Source: Dipteris shenzhenensis (Eukaryota > Polypodiophyta > Polypodiopsida > Gleicheniales). Taken from it: DNA of 64,000 bases. Below the pieces are notes generated by a model. The model worked only from the letters and a program-made list of their open reading frames with translations, was not told the origin of the DNA and searched no databases. The stretch lies in the NCBI GenBank assembly GCA_047967505.1, contig CM106539.1. One strand, written 5' to 3'. This document shows, one piece after another, positions 11,240 to 22,449 of the stretch; position 1 is the stretch's first letter, and every line of letters begins with the position of its first letter. A program made the translations under genes and the position numbers.

Positions 11240-11460
11240 CTCCTGGTTGACCTGTGGTTGACATGTGATGACCTGTGGTCAACATGTGTCGATGCATGGT
11301 CGCCTCGGATAGTACTTCTGGATGAACCCGTGTGGTCAACCCCTCGTGTCGTGTGGCTGACCTGTGTTAACACATGGTCGACATGTGGTCAACGCCTGTC
11401 GACATGTGGTCAATGCCTGTCATCATGTGGTTTATGCCTGTTGTCATGTGGTTAGGGATG
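11240..11460. repeat. Degenerate tandem repeat, GTCAACATGTGG-like
   Basis: About ten imperfect units of 17-20 bp built on (C/A)TGTGGTCAAC(A/G) and its TCGACATGTGGTCAA variant. It sits at the outer end of XY copy 1, the position where copy 2 has its own different tandem repeat. Confidence 0.65.
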
Positions 11461-12306
11461 TTTCTATTGTAACAGCGAGCCCATCTCACACATGAGCGAG
11501 CCTTGGGTCAGTTGACGCCACACGAGGCACAAAAGATCTTTCAACGGCGGTTGATAGAGATGAGCCTTCCTCACACATAGGATGGATGAGATCATCAAAT
11601 CATTTCACGGAGGAGACCCAACCACTAGGTGGGGATTCCTCGCGGAGGGAAAGCCACCCATACCCATTACCGATCCAGGCGTGTGGCACACTTATGCATG
11701 CTCTTTATATGATGTCCCGAGGCAGACACTTCCAGACATGTCCACTATGCCCAGGCCCACTACTTGTCATCTATTCACTATGCAGAATGTGCGGGCTGCA
11801 CTTCGCCGGCTCCACAACCGGAAAGCATAGGATCACGAAGGCCTTCGGATGGAGCACTTCGCACATGGGCAGGAGGTCCTAGCACCGATCCTTGCACATA
11901 TGTTTAACCTTGCAGTTTGCCATGGCTTCCCACTAGCGTGGAGCACCGCTACTATTGTACCGATACACAAAGTTGGAGACCCCATGGACATCGAAAACTA
12001 TCGTACCCTCATGATTGGCACACACTGGCCAAGATCTATGGATCGGTACTAGAGAGAGAGATCAGCAGTCATACAGAGGCACGGGGGCCACGAGCACTAG
12101 GGCAGGTGGGATTCAGGAGGCAGCATTCTACTCTAGACCACATTTTTACTTTGAGGGCTATCATTGACGAGGCGAGGTCCAGACATTAGAAAGTCTACAC
12201 ATGCTTTGTAGACTTTCAAAAGGCCTTCGACACTGTTCCGCGATCCCGCATGATCAGGAGACTACAAAAGATGCAGATCCCAGAGATGCTGATTTGGGGT
12301 GTGATG

Positions 12307-12453
12307 TGTGGGAGAGGAGAGCACACACAAAGGGATAGGGAGACACCAAAAGTGGTGGAGCAAAAGCTACTCCAGCTTATTCCTCTATCATATATATATG
12401 AGTATACATGGGCACTGTACAAGTGGGTGGGCAGACTGCCCTTTACCCCAACA
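12307..12453 (-). repeat. 3' LTR of copia H
   Basis: 147 bp, TGTTGGGG...TCTCCCACA on the minus strand. Differs from the 5' LTR by one base (G versus C near 12434). The adjacent polypurine tract on the minus strand reads AAGTGGGAGG (plus-strand 12455-12464). Confidence 0.93.
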
Positions 12454-12638
12454 ACCTCCCACTTAAAGGCAGTGTGCCTTTAAGGGAGTATAGTACACAT
12501 ATAATACAATCAGCCATAGGCTGAAAAAACAAGATGACCAGACCGTCATCCTATGCCCATCGGCACTTTACAATGTGCAAAGTGCATAGAGGATAAGCTG
12601 CTAGCAGACATCAGGTTTGCAGGATAGAAAATGACAAG

Positions 12639-14264
12639 CTATAGATGCATGTCAACCAAGATCTCATGCCAGATCTCACTGGGAGAGTGAACTCTCACCA
12701 CCACGTGCTCCTGTGCTAAGTCCATAGCACTCGAACTATCACTGTGCAGAGAAAATGTCTCTGTACCACCTGTCACCATAGGCACATAACCTACAATAGA
12801 CCTCTGCTGGTCTACCCAACCTGCATCACCTGCATGCTGCTCCTGGAAGCATAAGGACCTGATGTCCACAACCGCTTCCCTACTGCCAAAATCTACCATA
12901 ATCATGCTACCAACTCCCACTACAACGGAAGCAAGAACTGGAAGTGCAGCCCCAATGGCAAACATGTGAGAACCAAGTCTCGACACAGTCATGGATGCAT
13001 GAAGTACTATGGCTGCCATATCAACCATAACTTGCTGCTCAACTGATCTGTGATCGTCAAACCTACTGTGTTTCAAGTATGGAGCCAATACAGGCAATGG
13101 AGTACTCAGTAACTTCCCTTCCATACTGAAACAACCAAGGATCTGACAAACATCATCAAGACCATGCAGCTCCCACTGCAAAGCATCCCTGTCCATAAGG
13201 AACCATATGGCAAGTAACCTCAGAAGGATAGCGACCTCCTGAATACTGAGACCATAACCTGTCTCACTGCGCATCACATCCTGAGCTCTCATAACGGTAT
13301 CAAACCTATGAAGCCAAGCTCGAGGGGATTGCTTCTGGCCATGGAGGCACTTACGAAGTAAACATATCAATGATTCCTGCCCATGCGCAATATGACCCGA
13401 GTCAATAACTGCAGAAACCACATCTGTCCTGGCATAACCAGCCAATGGATCATACCGGGCATCATTAGCCAAGGTATCCTCCTCACAATGCATAGCCTCA
13501 TCCTCATCTGCAAGAGGGACTCCGCATCTTGGGAGTAAACTGTAACTGTCCATAGAAGATGCATCAACAATCTCCATAGGAGTATAAACCTGTGGAATAC
13601 TCGAGACATCTGATCGTCTCTGACCAAAATCAGGAAGTAATCGTGGCTGTCCTAACTTTATAACCTGCTCACCGTGGGAAAAACCTCCCACTCCAAGGGA
13701 TATGGACTGCCCCTGCAAAGAATTCAGAGGTATCAGTGCACTTACACCCTCCTGGAACACCACTCTCCTGCTATCCACAGTCTTGGGCTGTCCAAACATA
13801 GCATCCTCTCTGAAATAGACATTATGGCTGCGTATCAACTCTCTAGTTGAAGAATCCCATAACCTGTAGTCCTTACTGGACTCACTATATCCAAGGAAGA
13901 TGCACCTCCTCGATCGGGAACCATGAACATAAGCCTCGCAGCCAAACACACGTAAATGCTCATAACATGGTGCCTTGCCTGTCAAGAAGTCAAATGGCAC
14001 TCTACCATTCAAAGATCTCCTGGGTGACCTGTTAAGCAAGTATGCAGCTGTCTTACATGCCTCAACCCAATAGCATTCGGTAAGACCTGCATACCGTAGC
14101 ATGCTACCAATCCTGTCCAATAGAATCCGATTTATGCCTTCTGCCAAGGCATCGTGAGCAGAAAGATGAGGAGTGGTCAACACCCTCCTGATACCAAGTG
14201 TATCACATAGATGTTGAAATCTAGGAGAGGTAAACTCTGCATCACCATCAGTCATCAAGCTCAA
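12639..14264 (-). pseudogene. Integrase C-terminus and degraded RT-RNase H of copia H
   Basis: 541 codons, fully open. The first 170 residues are the rest of the integrase: TDGDAEF holds the second Asp, and a Glu (in LAEGINR) keeps the 35-residue spacing. The target block CYWVEACKTAAYLLNRSP and the FGCEAYVHGS/IFLGY strands follow. After a variable linker come only vestiges of RT (HGQKQSPRAWLHRFD) and of RNase H (near GTETFSLHSDSSSAMDLA). The Y-V-D-D catalytic strand and most of the palm are absent. Open yet non-functional is unusual; see findings. Confidence 0.82.
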
Positions 14265-14279
14265 TAGCTTCTTTCCTGA

Positions 14280-14492
14280 CTAATTTTCAGCATTACCCAA
14301 GAAGCGCTGAAATGTATCATATACATCATGCTTCTGCCGTATCGGATATACCCATATGTACTTTGTAGCAGCATCAATAAATGTCACAAAGTAAGAGGCG
14401 CCACCCAGTGAAACGGTAGGCATAGGCCCACAAACTGCACTATGAACCAACTGCAATGGCTCAAGATACCTCTCACTAACTGTCTTCCTCAC
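14280..14492 (-). pseudogene. Integrase core, first part, of copia H
   Basis: Encodes LQLVHSAVCGPMPTVSLGGA and the FVTFIDAATKYIWVYP strand of a copia integrase. The first catalytic Asp of the D,D-35-E triad (normally in H-S/T-D-x-C-G-P) is Ala here. The frame ends at 14280, with the rest of the core in the next ORF. Confidence 0.82.
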
Positions 14493-14526
14493 AAAGGAGG
14501 ATCCTGACTGCTGACCATCATCACAA

Positions 14527-15678
14527 TCATGACATAAAATTTGAGAGACATATAAGAGGAATGTATCTCAATGTTGTAAGGGCTTCCATACCTGCAGTAG
14601 ACATATGTCCAAGTCTGGCATACCATAAACTAGCTGCTGATGGCTGCTTACTAATCATAAGCATCTTATCCTGGACACCTGATACATGCAATGCATAAGA
14701 GAATCCAACCCGTGATCCCCTAGCCATAACCAGATTGCCTCTAGCAATCTTCCATGCATGATCACCCAAAGAGACATGATAACCTGCCTCAACCAACTGT
14801 CCAATACTGATCTTGCTCGTAGCAAGTCCTGGTATATGTCTAACCCTCTGTAGAACAAGAATAGAGCCACTAGGCATAACAAGGTGGATATCCCCATAAC
14901 CATAGACATCCATAGAATGATCAATGCCCATCAAACCACTCTCCACAATGCATTCCTGATATGCACTGAACCATGACCTATGAGGGGTCATATGACATGA
15001 AGCACATGGATCTAACATCCAATCGCCGAGAATGGGTACATCAGTGGCCAAGAAGGAGGTGTCAGACATAGACAAAAGAATGCCTTCATCACTGCTACTG
15101 TCAGTGGAAACCTTGGCATCCACGCCTTGAAGCTCAACATGCTTCTTCTCCTTCTTCATGTCATTCTTAACCTTGCTCTTCTTCTTGTATTTTCTCAGCC
15201 ATTTCCAGCAATACTTTTTCATGTGGCCATACTTTCCACAATAGAAACATCTAACACAAGTCCGAGAGCTAGACTTGCTCCTGGAATTCCCCCTTGAACA
15301 TGACTTGTTTCTACCAATTGATCGACCTTTGGAGTGCATATCAAGGCTGTAATTCAGCCCATCATGCTGTAACATAACACTATCATGGTCATACATCCGG
15401 CATATACGAGTATAGAACTCATATGCATGGCAATCTACACCCTGTACCTGCAAGTAGACTGACTTTGAGAGTGATGACTGAATGATAGAGCATGCTTGCT
15501 CATCCATGTCATCCCAATCACTCTGTTTAATGCTATTATGCTTGACACCTTTGCATTGAATGGGCTTATGCTGCCTCTTCTGCACTAACACATCATAAAT
15601 CTGCTCTTTCCAATACTGAAAGTTTGATCCATCCAACCTCTCAATATCAAAGAGGGCGCTACCAGCTGTAGATGCCAT
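14527..15678 (-). pseudogene. gag-protease ORF of copia H, protease active site changed
   Basis: An open frame from MASTAGSALFDIERLDGSNF. Copia gag N-terminus, then a shortened middle, a basic Ser/Arg stretch and one CCHC knuckle, CFYCGKYGHMKKYC. Protease follows (DWMLDPCASCHMTPHRSWFS): the family's D-S/T-G-A/S triad is D-P-C-A here. It ends in the GAG-pre-integrase motif (LWYARLGHMSTAGMEAL). The frame is uninterrupted although the protease looks inactive. An upstream in-frame extension to 15810 exists, but the start at 15678 fits the family best. Confidence 0.85.
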
Positions 15679-17828
15679 ATCTGTGGCACAATAGGTCACA
15701 ACCAAAGAGCAGTATAGTGCAATAGGCAACCCAAATGACCAAAAAAATATAGTGTTGTCTAGACCAATCAGGTCTCCAAATAAATTGGCTAATCCAATGC
15801 TCAAAAGCACTCAGCCATAAAGAGGCATAAACAAGAATATATGCAGCCCAGTAACCTTCCAATGCCTGGCAATTGAAGTAAGAAATGCACTGAACCAAAT
15901 GAGCAATGCCTGCTCAACCAATGGCAATAGGAGCCCAGCTCAACTATCCATAAACATCAGTGCGGCATCCACCAATGCAAATCCATAATGCATCGAAATG
16001 GCATTTACTGCATCACCAATGCATCACCTCGAGTGTGCAATCCTTTGGCAACAAAATCAAGCATTCACCACTTGCCAAATGTGCCAAAGTGACTTGCCTA
16101 AATGCCAATAATGCCCTTGGACTGAAGTGAGATCCCAATCACTTTATATAATTTACTGTGAGTTCCCAATTCACTGTTGTGCAAGAGAAATCCCTACAAC
16201 AATACCTCATAGCCACTTTGGGCAAAATAACACGCTGTCCCTGTTTTTGAACAGCGATATCTTTTCACTGAAAGACCGGATGCCAAAGCTGTAAACAGAA
16301 AAGTTGTAGCTGGTAGAAAGATCTACAACTTGTCAGTTGACCTCAAGAGCCAAATCCTTCTGGATTCTCAGATATTCTCACCTGAAAAACAGCTTCCTGC
16401 ACATTGGTTACAAATAGACAGTAGACTGCAACTTTTTGTGATTTTGCAGAGGCTGTAACTCCTGCAGCTTATATCGGATCAACTTGCTTCCAAAAGCAAA
16501 GTTGTAGTATATTCTGTGAACTACAACTTTCCAGTTTGGCACAAAGTGCAATTCCGCACCAGGAAAGAGATATTCAGTCCTGAAAATGACTATTTTGTCA
16601 TAAAAACAGCAACAGCAGCTTCCTTGAATGTTTGCTACCCTTTACAGCACTCATCTGCTCCGTCAAAAAACAGCCCCAAAAAATGGTCAAAATACATCCA
16701 GTAGATCACCCCGTATGTCAACTGCAACACCAGCAAAATGGCAAGTACAATGCCCAACAAATCAGCCCCAAGAATGCTCACAGATCAACAATAAAATAGC
16801 CCAAAAGCACTGGCAAAACAGCCCCGAAATGTGCTCCAAATGATGCTAATCTGACGGATCTCAATACATCACCATACCACCATATGTATCCAACATAGGC
16901 AAACAACCATGCATCCAACGAACTGTCAATGCATCTCAACCAGGCATGTACCACTGTCAAAGCATGTGTCAATGCCACTGCCAAAGTGATGTACAGATCG
17001 AAAGCTCCTTGTGCAAGACTGCAAAATGGCATATGACCAGTCCCGTAAAGTGTCCAAGCGACAGCCTCAAATCAGCCTATCCACAGCTAATGTCCATACT
17101 TCACAGCATCAATGGCAATCTGCTCGGCATCCAAGCGCATCCATAGTTCACTCTGAGTGCTCACAAGCTCGCCCACTAGAAATGACATGTTCCTGTAGCT
17201 TGCTTGTCAAAGATATATTTGCTTCCACGACAGGAAACTAAGTTCCTCCAATTGAAACAAACATTGACCACAAACTGTGCCACCACAGCCACAATATAGG
17301 CTAAATTGCAATGGAAGGAGCTCTCATAGAAGCAGCCCAGCAACTCTAACCTTGGAAGAACTTGCACTGTCTTGTAGCACGGAAGGACCTTGGAACTTGG
17401 AAGGACTTGCAGCAGGACGACCGACAGAGCAACACCGCTGCACGATGACAGAAGCGCAGCAGAGTGAGCACTCCAGTAGCGTCCACGATGATCCACGATC
17501 CACCGCTCCAAAGCCCAAGAAGATGGTCGTCGAGTCGTCGCTCAATTCCACAGCCGCTCAGACGCTCAATTCGAGTCGATGATCCACGCTCCCCACCGCA
17601 CGGTCCTGCTCTCACGGCTCCCACTTCCGTCAGTTCTGTGTTGCTGGAACTTGTTGCCTGCTACAGTCTAAATGCGAGCATGGAAACAGTCGAATAGAGC
17701 CAAGCTCAGAGAGCTCCAACGTCACTGACGAAGTAGACGAAGTCTTGTTGATTCTGTCAGAAGCTGCAAAAGATTCACGGTTTAGGAGTTCTCCTCTCAC
17801 CGAGCTCCTCGTAGATCGAATGCCGTGG
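15679..17828 (-). other. Long 5' leader of copia H
   Basis: About 2.1 kb between PBS and the likely gag start at 15678. There are no long open frames and no recognisable domain. It contains many short repeated words (AATGCC, CAACTTT) and may include captured non-element sequence. A leader of this length is long relative to the 147-bp LTRs. Confidence 0.6.
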
Positions 17829-17840
17829 GCTCTGATACCA
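17829..17840 (-). other. Primer-binding site of copia H
   Basis: Minus strand TGGTATCAGAGC, two bases inside the 5' LTR; complementary to initiator tRNA-Met. Confidence 0.9.
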
Positions 17841-17842
17841 GT

Positions 17843-17989
17843 TGTGGGAGAGGAGAGCACACACAAAGGGATAGGGAGACACCAAAAGTGGTGGAGCAAA
17901 AGCTACTCCAGCTTATTCCTCTATCATATATATATGAGTATACATGGGCACTGTACAAGTGGGTGGGCACACTGCCCTTTACCCCAACA
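17843..17989 (-). repeat. 5' LTR of copia H
   Basis: 147 bp, near-identical to the 3' LTR. Contains an AT-rich TATATATATG box around 17931-17940 that could be the promoter TATA element. Unusually short for a plant copia LTR. Confidence 0.93.
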
Positions 17990-19837
17990 TGATGAGCTTA
18001 CATGAGTCAGTCAGAGGCACGGTCTGTGCCCCAGGCGGCCTATCGGATTGGGTCGAGAGCACCATTGGGGTGAAGCAGGGCTGCCCTCTCTCACCAACTC
18101 TTTTTGGACTCTACATTGATGAGATCACATCTTTCATAGATCGCCTAGGTGGCGAGGGCTCATTACTAGGGGATCTCCTCATACAGATATTGTTATATGT
18201 TGATGATATAGTCCTTATATCCTCTTCAGCGGAGGGACTACAGCTTTAGAGATGTTTTGCAGAGAGAGAGATCTGACGGTCAACCTTGGGAAAACTAAGA
18301 TCATGATCTTCAACACCTTAGGAGCAGTGACTAATCGAGTCACTTTCATCTACCGTGGTGAACCAGTGGAGATAGTGCAGTCATACACATATTTGGTAGC
18401 AGTCTTCATAGGACCCATCTTCACGATGAAACATGCAGCCCAGGCACGACTCACACGAGGACGTAGTGCTTTGGTTAGACTAGAGCAGCAATGTTTCCAG
18501 GCGCACTTCCAGGATCCACCAACGAAGGGATGGCTTTTCGACACACTAGTGCGGTCGACTGTCATGTATGTAGCACCTTTCTAGGGGTGCGATCTTCCGA
18601 GGACAAATTGGAGGAGCTTCGAGCGGCTACAGGTGACGATGGGATCCAGGATGATCCAATGTAAGCCCTCAGTTCCACATGAGATAGTGCAGGCAGAGTT
18701 AGCCATGACACCTCCTTAGGTTGATGCTATGTTTTAGACAGTGACTTTCATCCACAGGGTGTGGGACTTATCCCATTGGAGACTTCTGAGGTTGGCCCTA
18801 GAGTCATCTAGATGACTCGCAAAGAACGGAGCAGGCACATGGTATGCACACATATCTACATGGCTTGCTAGGCACCGTATCCAGATGGATACGCTTCCCC
18901 CCTTTCAATACAATATGGATGAACCTCCTGAGTTGATCCCGCAAGATGAGATCAACCGTATTATACAGGTTAGACCTCCTTCAGCTTCACACATCCTGGA
19001 CTTGGGGGGAGGACCAGGAACTTCCCACCAAGACCTAGTTCTATCGCGACCACTTCCTGAGAGTATCAGAGGAGAGATTCATTATCAGACCCCAGTATCT
19101 CGAGGATAGAGGAGTATCTCATGCATTGAGGATTGCCATTGGTCAGATGCGGGTTTCATCCCATCAGCTGAGGATTGAGGCAAGGAGAGAAGCGGGTGTA
19201 CCTAGAGAGCAGCAGATCTGCACGCTATGTACGCTTGGGGTGGTTGAGACAGAGGAGTATTTTCTTTATGTTTGGCCAGCCTACTACGAGATTTGAGGAC
19301 GCTACCACTGTCTTTACCTAGAGGGGAATGGCTTCGGTCCTTTGTCACGACTGATCCATTTCCATGACCAGGTCTGTATTGGACTCTATCTGATAGAGAT
19401 GTGGCGACACAGAGAGGCGCTTCTACAACAAATCAGAGAGCAGCAGGGGGTGGTCAGATCACTACAGGACATAGAGGATGACCGGACACAGCGGCACGTC
19501 ACAGACTTCTATACATTTGAGTTAGCCCCCAGACAGTGGAGTGGAGGTAGAGGAGCTAGCTAATATGAGAGCAGTCTGGATGAACAGCCGGCACAATACC
19601 ATCGAGAGAGGGGTGCAGAGGCCACATGTGCGACAAAGAGCCCCCAGAGTACACTCTATTGAGGTCCAACCTATCATAGCTTTTCTCAGAGGAGACCGAC
19701 AAAGATGAGGGATCACTCTAGACATAGCCCAGAGAGTCCAAAGAGCAAGGAGACCACGCACCGCAACGCGAGACAGCTCGACAGATGTGAAGGAACATGG
19801 TGGAGGGAGGGAGAGAGAGAGAGAGAGAGAGAGAAAG

Positions 19838-20040
19838 AAAGAAAGAAAGAAAGAAATTTTATTAAAGGTCCACGGAAGGCCATACATGGCCTATGGGACA
19901 CAAAATCATCCGAAAGGAAAATACATCATCAACGATGCGCCAACTAGGTGACCTCATCGTAATACAGCTAAGATGCCAAAAATGGCTTCAAAAATCCTAG
20001 ATACAAAATGAAATGAAATAGAGTACCAAAAATGCCTAGA
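19838..20040 (-). mobile_element. LINE-type 3' end inserted in the GA tract of element D
   Basis: About 200 bp with GAGAGA on both sides, starting with a (GAAA)n run and the TTTTATTAAAGGTCCACGGA block. On the minus strand this is a 3' UTR ending in ...TTAATAAAATTTCTTTC. No coding sequence; heavily 5'-truncated. Target-site duplication cannot be told apart from the GA repeat. Confidence 0.6.
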
Positions 20041-21251
20041 GAGAGAGAGAGAGAGAGAGAGTAGGCTAAGGAGAGAGGAAGTGATACTCAAAGAGAGACA
20101 TAATGAAATAGAAATGAAATGACTAGAGCAATGAATGAAAATGAAAGTACTCACATGTAGACCAAAGAGCTTGTAGCTTGATACTTGATTTATATGACAT
20201 ATAGCCAATACATGGCTCCCACAATACATCCCCCTCTAAACCTATCAAAGCCAATACATGGCTCCCACAGTACATCCCCTCCTGGCTCCAGGGGCTAATG
20301 AGAGACATGGAGCCACACACCAAAACAAAATAGGAAAATACATTTTTTTAGGAGGACTATCCAAGGCAGAGAACCTTTGACTCAACACACATGATTTATT
20401 TGCATTCATTTTGGGGGACAACGTAGTACCCTTGACTCAAACAAGAAAGTAGTAAAGATATATTTCATTCATTTTATGCATAGCAAGGGCAGAGAACCCA
20501 TGTGCCTGAAGTAGTTGCTGCACAAAAGTGTGCACATCTTGCTCGTCAATGATGTGTCGAAGATGCTCATGTCGAGGATGCCTTAGAAGATGTGTCGATA
20601 AAGACCATGCAAGCAGCCACCAAGGGAGATCACGTCATGACTCTCAATGTGCCGATCAAAGAGTCACCGAATGCGCAGAAGAGGCTTAAAAAAATGAGCG
20701 AATTTGCTCAAGGGAGCTCAAATCACTGGTGGAGGTCACAAGAGTCCAAATCTGAGCGAAAAATGCCAAAAAGTAGCCTAAAACTGCTCAGAATTGCCTT
20801 CTGACAAGTTGTAAGGACTCCTGGCACCGTCGCGCATCCGCCTGCAGAGGTCCGTATGGACGTGCGGACAAAAAATCGAGTTTTTTTCCCCCTTCGAAAA
20901 GGTGCGGGAGACGGTCGTTTATGTTTGAGAAGTGCCAAAATTTCAAAAAACATAGAAATCGGACCTTAAAAGGTCAAAAAACAGCCACTAGACTGCTCCA
21001 AAACAAGTTTCTGGCGATCAACTGACGAAGGAATCTCCGCCAATGCTGAAGGAGAACCACGAACTGATACGGGAGTTAGCTGAACTCACAAATGAGGACC
21101 GCGGAGTACTTGATGGCGAGGAACCATGGCCAGGCCAAAGGAAGGGAGGCTCTATCTTAGAGGAAAAGGGAGCTTCCATTTGCGGGCTTCTCTCATCCTC
21201 TAGATAGAGCAAGAAGAAGGGGAAGGTAGGAAACCTGGCTTTGATACCACA

Positions 21252-21596
21252 TGAAGGAACATGGTGGAGAGGGGGAGAGAGAGAGGGTAGGCTAGGGAGA
21301 GAGGAAGTGATATTCAAAGAGAGACATAACGAAATAGAAATGAAATGACTAGAGCAATGAACCAAAATGAAAGTACTCACATGTAGACCAAAGAGCTTGT
21401 AGCTTGATACTTGATTTGTATGACATGAAAGTACAATGCCTTTATAGGATAGGCACATATGCACTAAAGCGTCAAATGTATATGGGATACGTCCCATAGT
21501 GACACGTGGCACTCTAGGATATAAAGTAGTCTAGTACTACTCTATAACTCAATGAAAACACACTAGAAACACTCACTTTGACTTCATGTTCCAACA
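21252..21596 (-). repeat. 5' LTR of element D
   Basis: About 345 bp, TGTTGGAACATGAAGTC to GTTCCTTCA on the minus strand, with a short GA microsatellite near its end. Confidence 0.8.
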
Positions 21597-21757
21597 AGAC
21601 GCAGATATGAGATATTTTCACAGCCCACCAGAGAGCCATCACTGTACCAGGCTTCGGTTTTGTCCTAGCGCTTGGATAGATTGATAGATATGATATGATT
21701 ATGATTATGATTCTGTTAGCATAGATTAGTACTCAGCAAGGGTCCTAGCGTACCCTT

Positions 21758-22200
21758 TGCTTCAGCCCACTGAGGCTTGTATGAGTTCACTTTTCTGTGC
21801 ACTTTGTCCCATAGGCACTTTGTCCCATAGGCCTGCGAGGTCTCCCGTGGACGTTAATATATCTTTCTTTCTCCCAATTTCTATGCCAAGAAATAGTGGA
21901 GGTCTCCCATCCATTATGGCCATCGGTGTATATATTGGCCAAAATGTGAGAAGGGTGAATGAACCTGGGATCCACCATCCAATGCCTCTCTCTATGTCCC
22001 AAGAAGAGTCCATAGAGGCATGCACAGCTCTAAAGGGTGAGGTAGGAACATCATCTTCTAGAGAGCATGGCTCAACTAAGTGGCGTCGAGTCCAAGAGGA
22101 GTCATGTCTCTCATAAAAGACATAAGGCCCCGAAAGAGAAAGCCAAGAAACTGAACTCCGAGTCATGAAGAAGGGGTGACGAATAAGAGATTGTGGCATT
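21758..22200 (-). mobile_element. N3 LINE fragment (3' part of ORF2)
   Basis: Minus frame encodes RHPFFMTRSSVSWLSLSGPY and later residues paralleling the end of other N3 copies, which place HSPFFMTW...WLSLTGP after the zinc module. Both ends are truncated. It lies between N1 and exon f. Confidence 0.7.
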
Positions 22201-22277
22201 TAGGGTAGAAAGCATGCAAAAATAAGGTGTAAATATTGCAGTAGGGTATTGCCTTTTCCTACAGTTAAAGTGATTAC

Positions 22278-22449
22278 CGGTATAGAAGTGTAGAGAGATT
22301 TAATGCTCGCAAGAAAAAGAGCTTAATGATAACTACTCGCCCAGCAGCAATTGGCTTCCAATCTTCCAAAGACACAAGTAATCGAACTATAAATGGACCA
22401 ATCACACTAAACAATATCGTTAATAATATGGCTTGCGCATATTCTGTTT
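22278..22449 (-). CDS. TMC-like gene, exon f (fourth and fifth membrane segments)
   Basis: 172 bp, entering in phase 1 and leaving with two bases before GTAATC. Acceptor is gtatgcag. Encodes [20 protein letters not shown], then SLEDWKP, then a second hydrophobic stretch ending in ALNLSTLLY. The pattern 'membrane helix, short acidic Leu-Glu-aromatic-Pro turn, next helix' is typical of this part of TMC proteins. The next exon is not visible; the sequence to the left is LINE and LTR material. Confidence 0.8.

Larger units (their letters stand above)
9502..11470 (-). mobile_element. XY element, copy 1 (unclassified, gag-bearing)
   Basis: Minus orientation. From right to left: tandem repeats (11240-11460), a GC-rich block with TTCAGCATTGAGC, an ORF of unknown family (10300-9959), and an S/T/P-rich stretch (9717-9502) matching the start of the gag-like ORF at 51.5-51.9 kb. 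Element A inserted into this end. The same modules occur in the same order near 43.2-44.4 kb and 53.4-53.8 kb, so I treat them as one family. No terminal repeats could be delimited. Confidence 0.5.
12307..17989 (-). mobile_element. Copia retrotransposon H, complete but coding-defective
   Basis: 5683 bp, minus orientation. The two 147-bp LTRs (12307-12453 and 17843-17989) differ at one position. The 5-bp target duplication TGATG (12302-12306, 17990-17994) rebuilds the uninterrupted N1 sequence exactly. PBS for initiator tRNA-Met, a 2-kb leader, a gag-protease ORF, an integrase piece and a 541-codon integrase/RT-RNase H remnant are in copia order. The protease and integrase active sites are changed and the RT catalytic box is missing, so it is a young insertion of an element that could not have moved itself. 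Confidence 0.93.
19788..21596 (-). mobile_element. LTR element D, minus orientation, coding region lost
   Basis: Inserted in N1 copy 2; flanks are AGATG (19783-19787) and AGACG (21597-21601), a one-mismatch target duplication. The 5' LTR is 21596 down to about 21252. The PBS reads TGGTATCAAAGCC (one change from tRNA-Met). The leader includes a block shared with copia K. The left (3') LTR is 19788 to about 20205 but has lost its U3 half and carries a LINE 3' end inside its GA tract. No gag or pol remains. Same family as A, B and C. Confidence 0.82.
11475..21757 (+). mobile_element. Non-LTR retrotransposon N1, copy 2, split by two LTR elements
   Basis: Three collinear pieces: 11475-12306 (RT fingers, ending with the block that leads to GVKQGCPLS), 17990-19787 (palm with catalytic YVDD, thumb, and the C-terminal Cys module CTLCTLGVVETEEYF) and 21597 to about 21757. 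Copy 1 reads straight across the first break, confirming that the copia inserted there. Stops and frameshifts were present before or after insertion; the YADD box reads YVDD here. Together this is the most complete N1 copy. It lacks the endonuclease. Confidence 0.82.

Noticed and set aside
15679-17828. A host gene captured in the copia H leader
   Set aside because: No splice-bounded coding block or domain was seen; short ORFs have no resemblance to known proteins.
17829-17842. tRNA-like sequence GCTCTGATACCA
   Set aside because: It is the complement of an LTR-element primer-binding site, not a tRNA gene; the same holds at 6465, 28090, 47082 and 61872.
19850-20040. A tRNA-derived SINE
   Set aside because: No A and B box could be recognised; the sequence fits a truncated LINE 3' end better.
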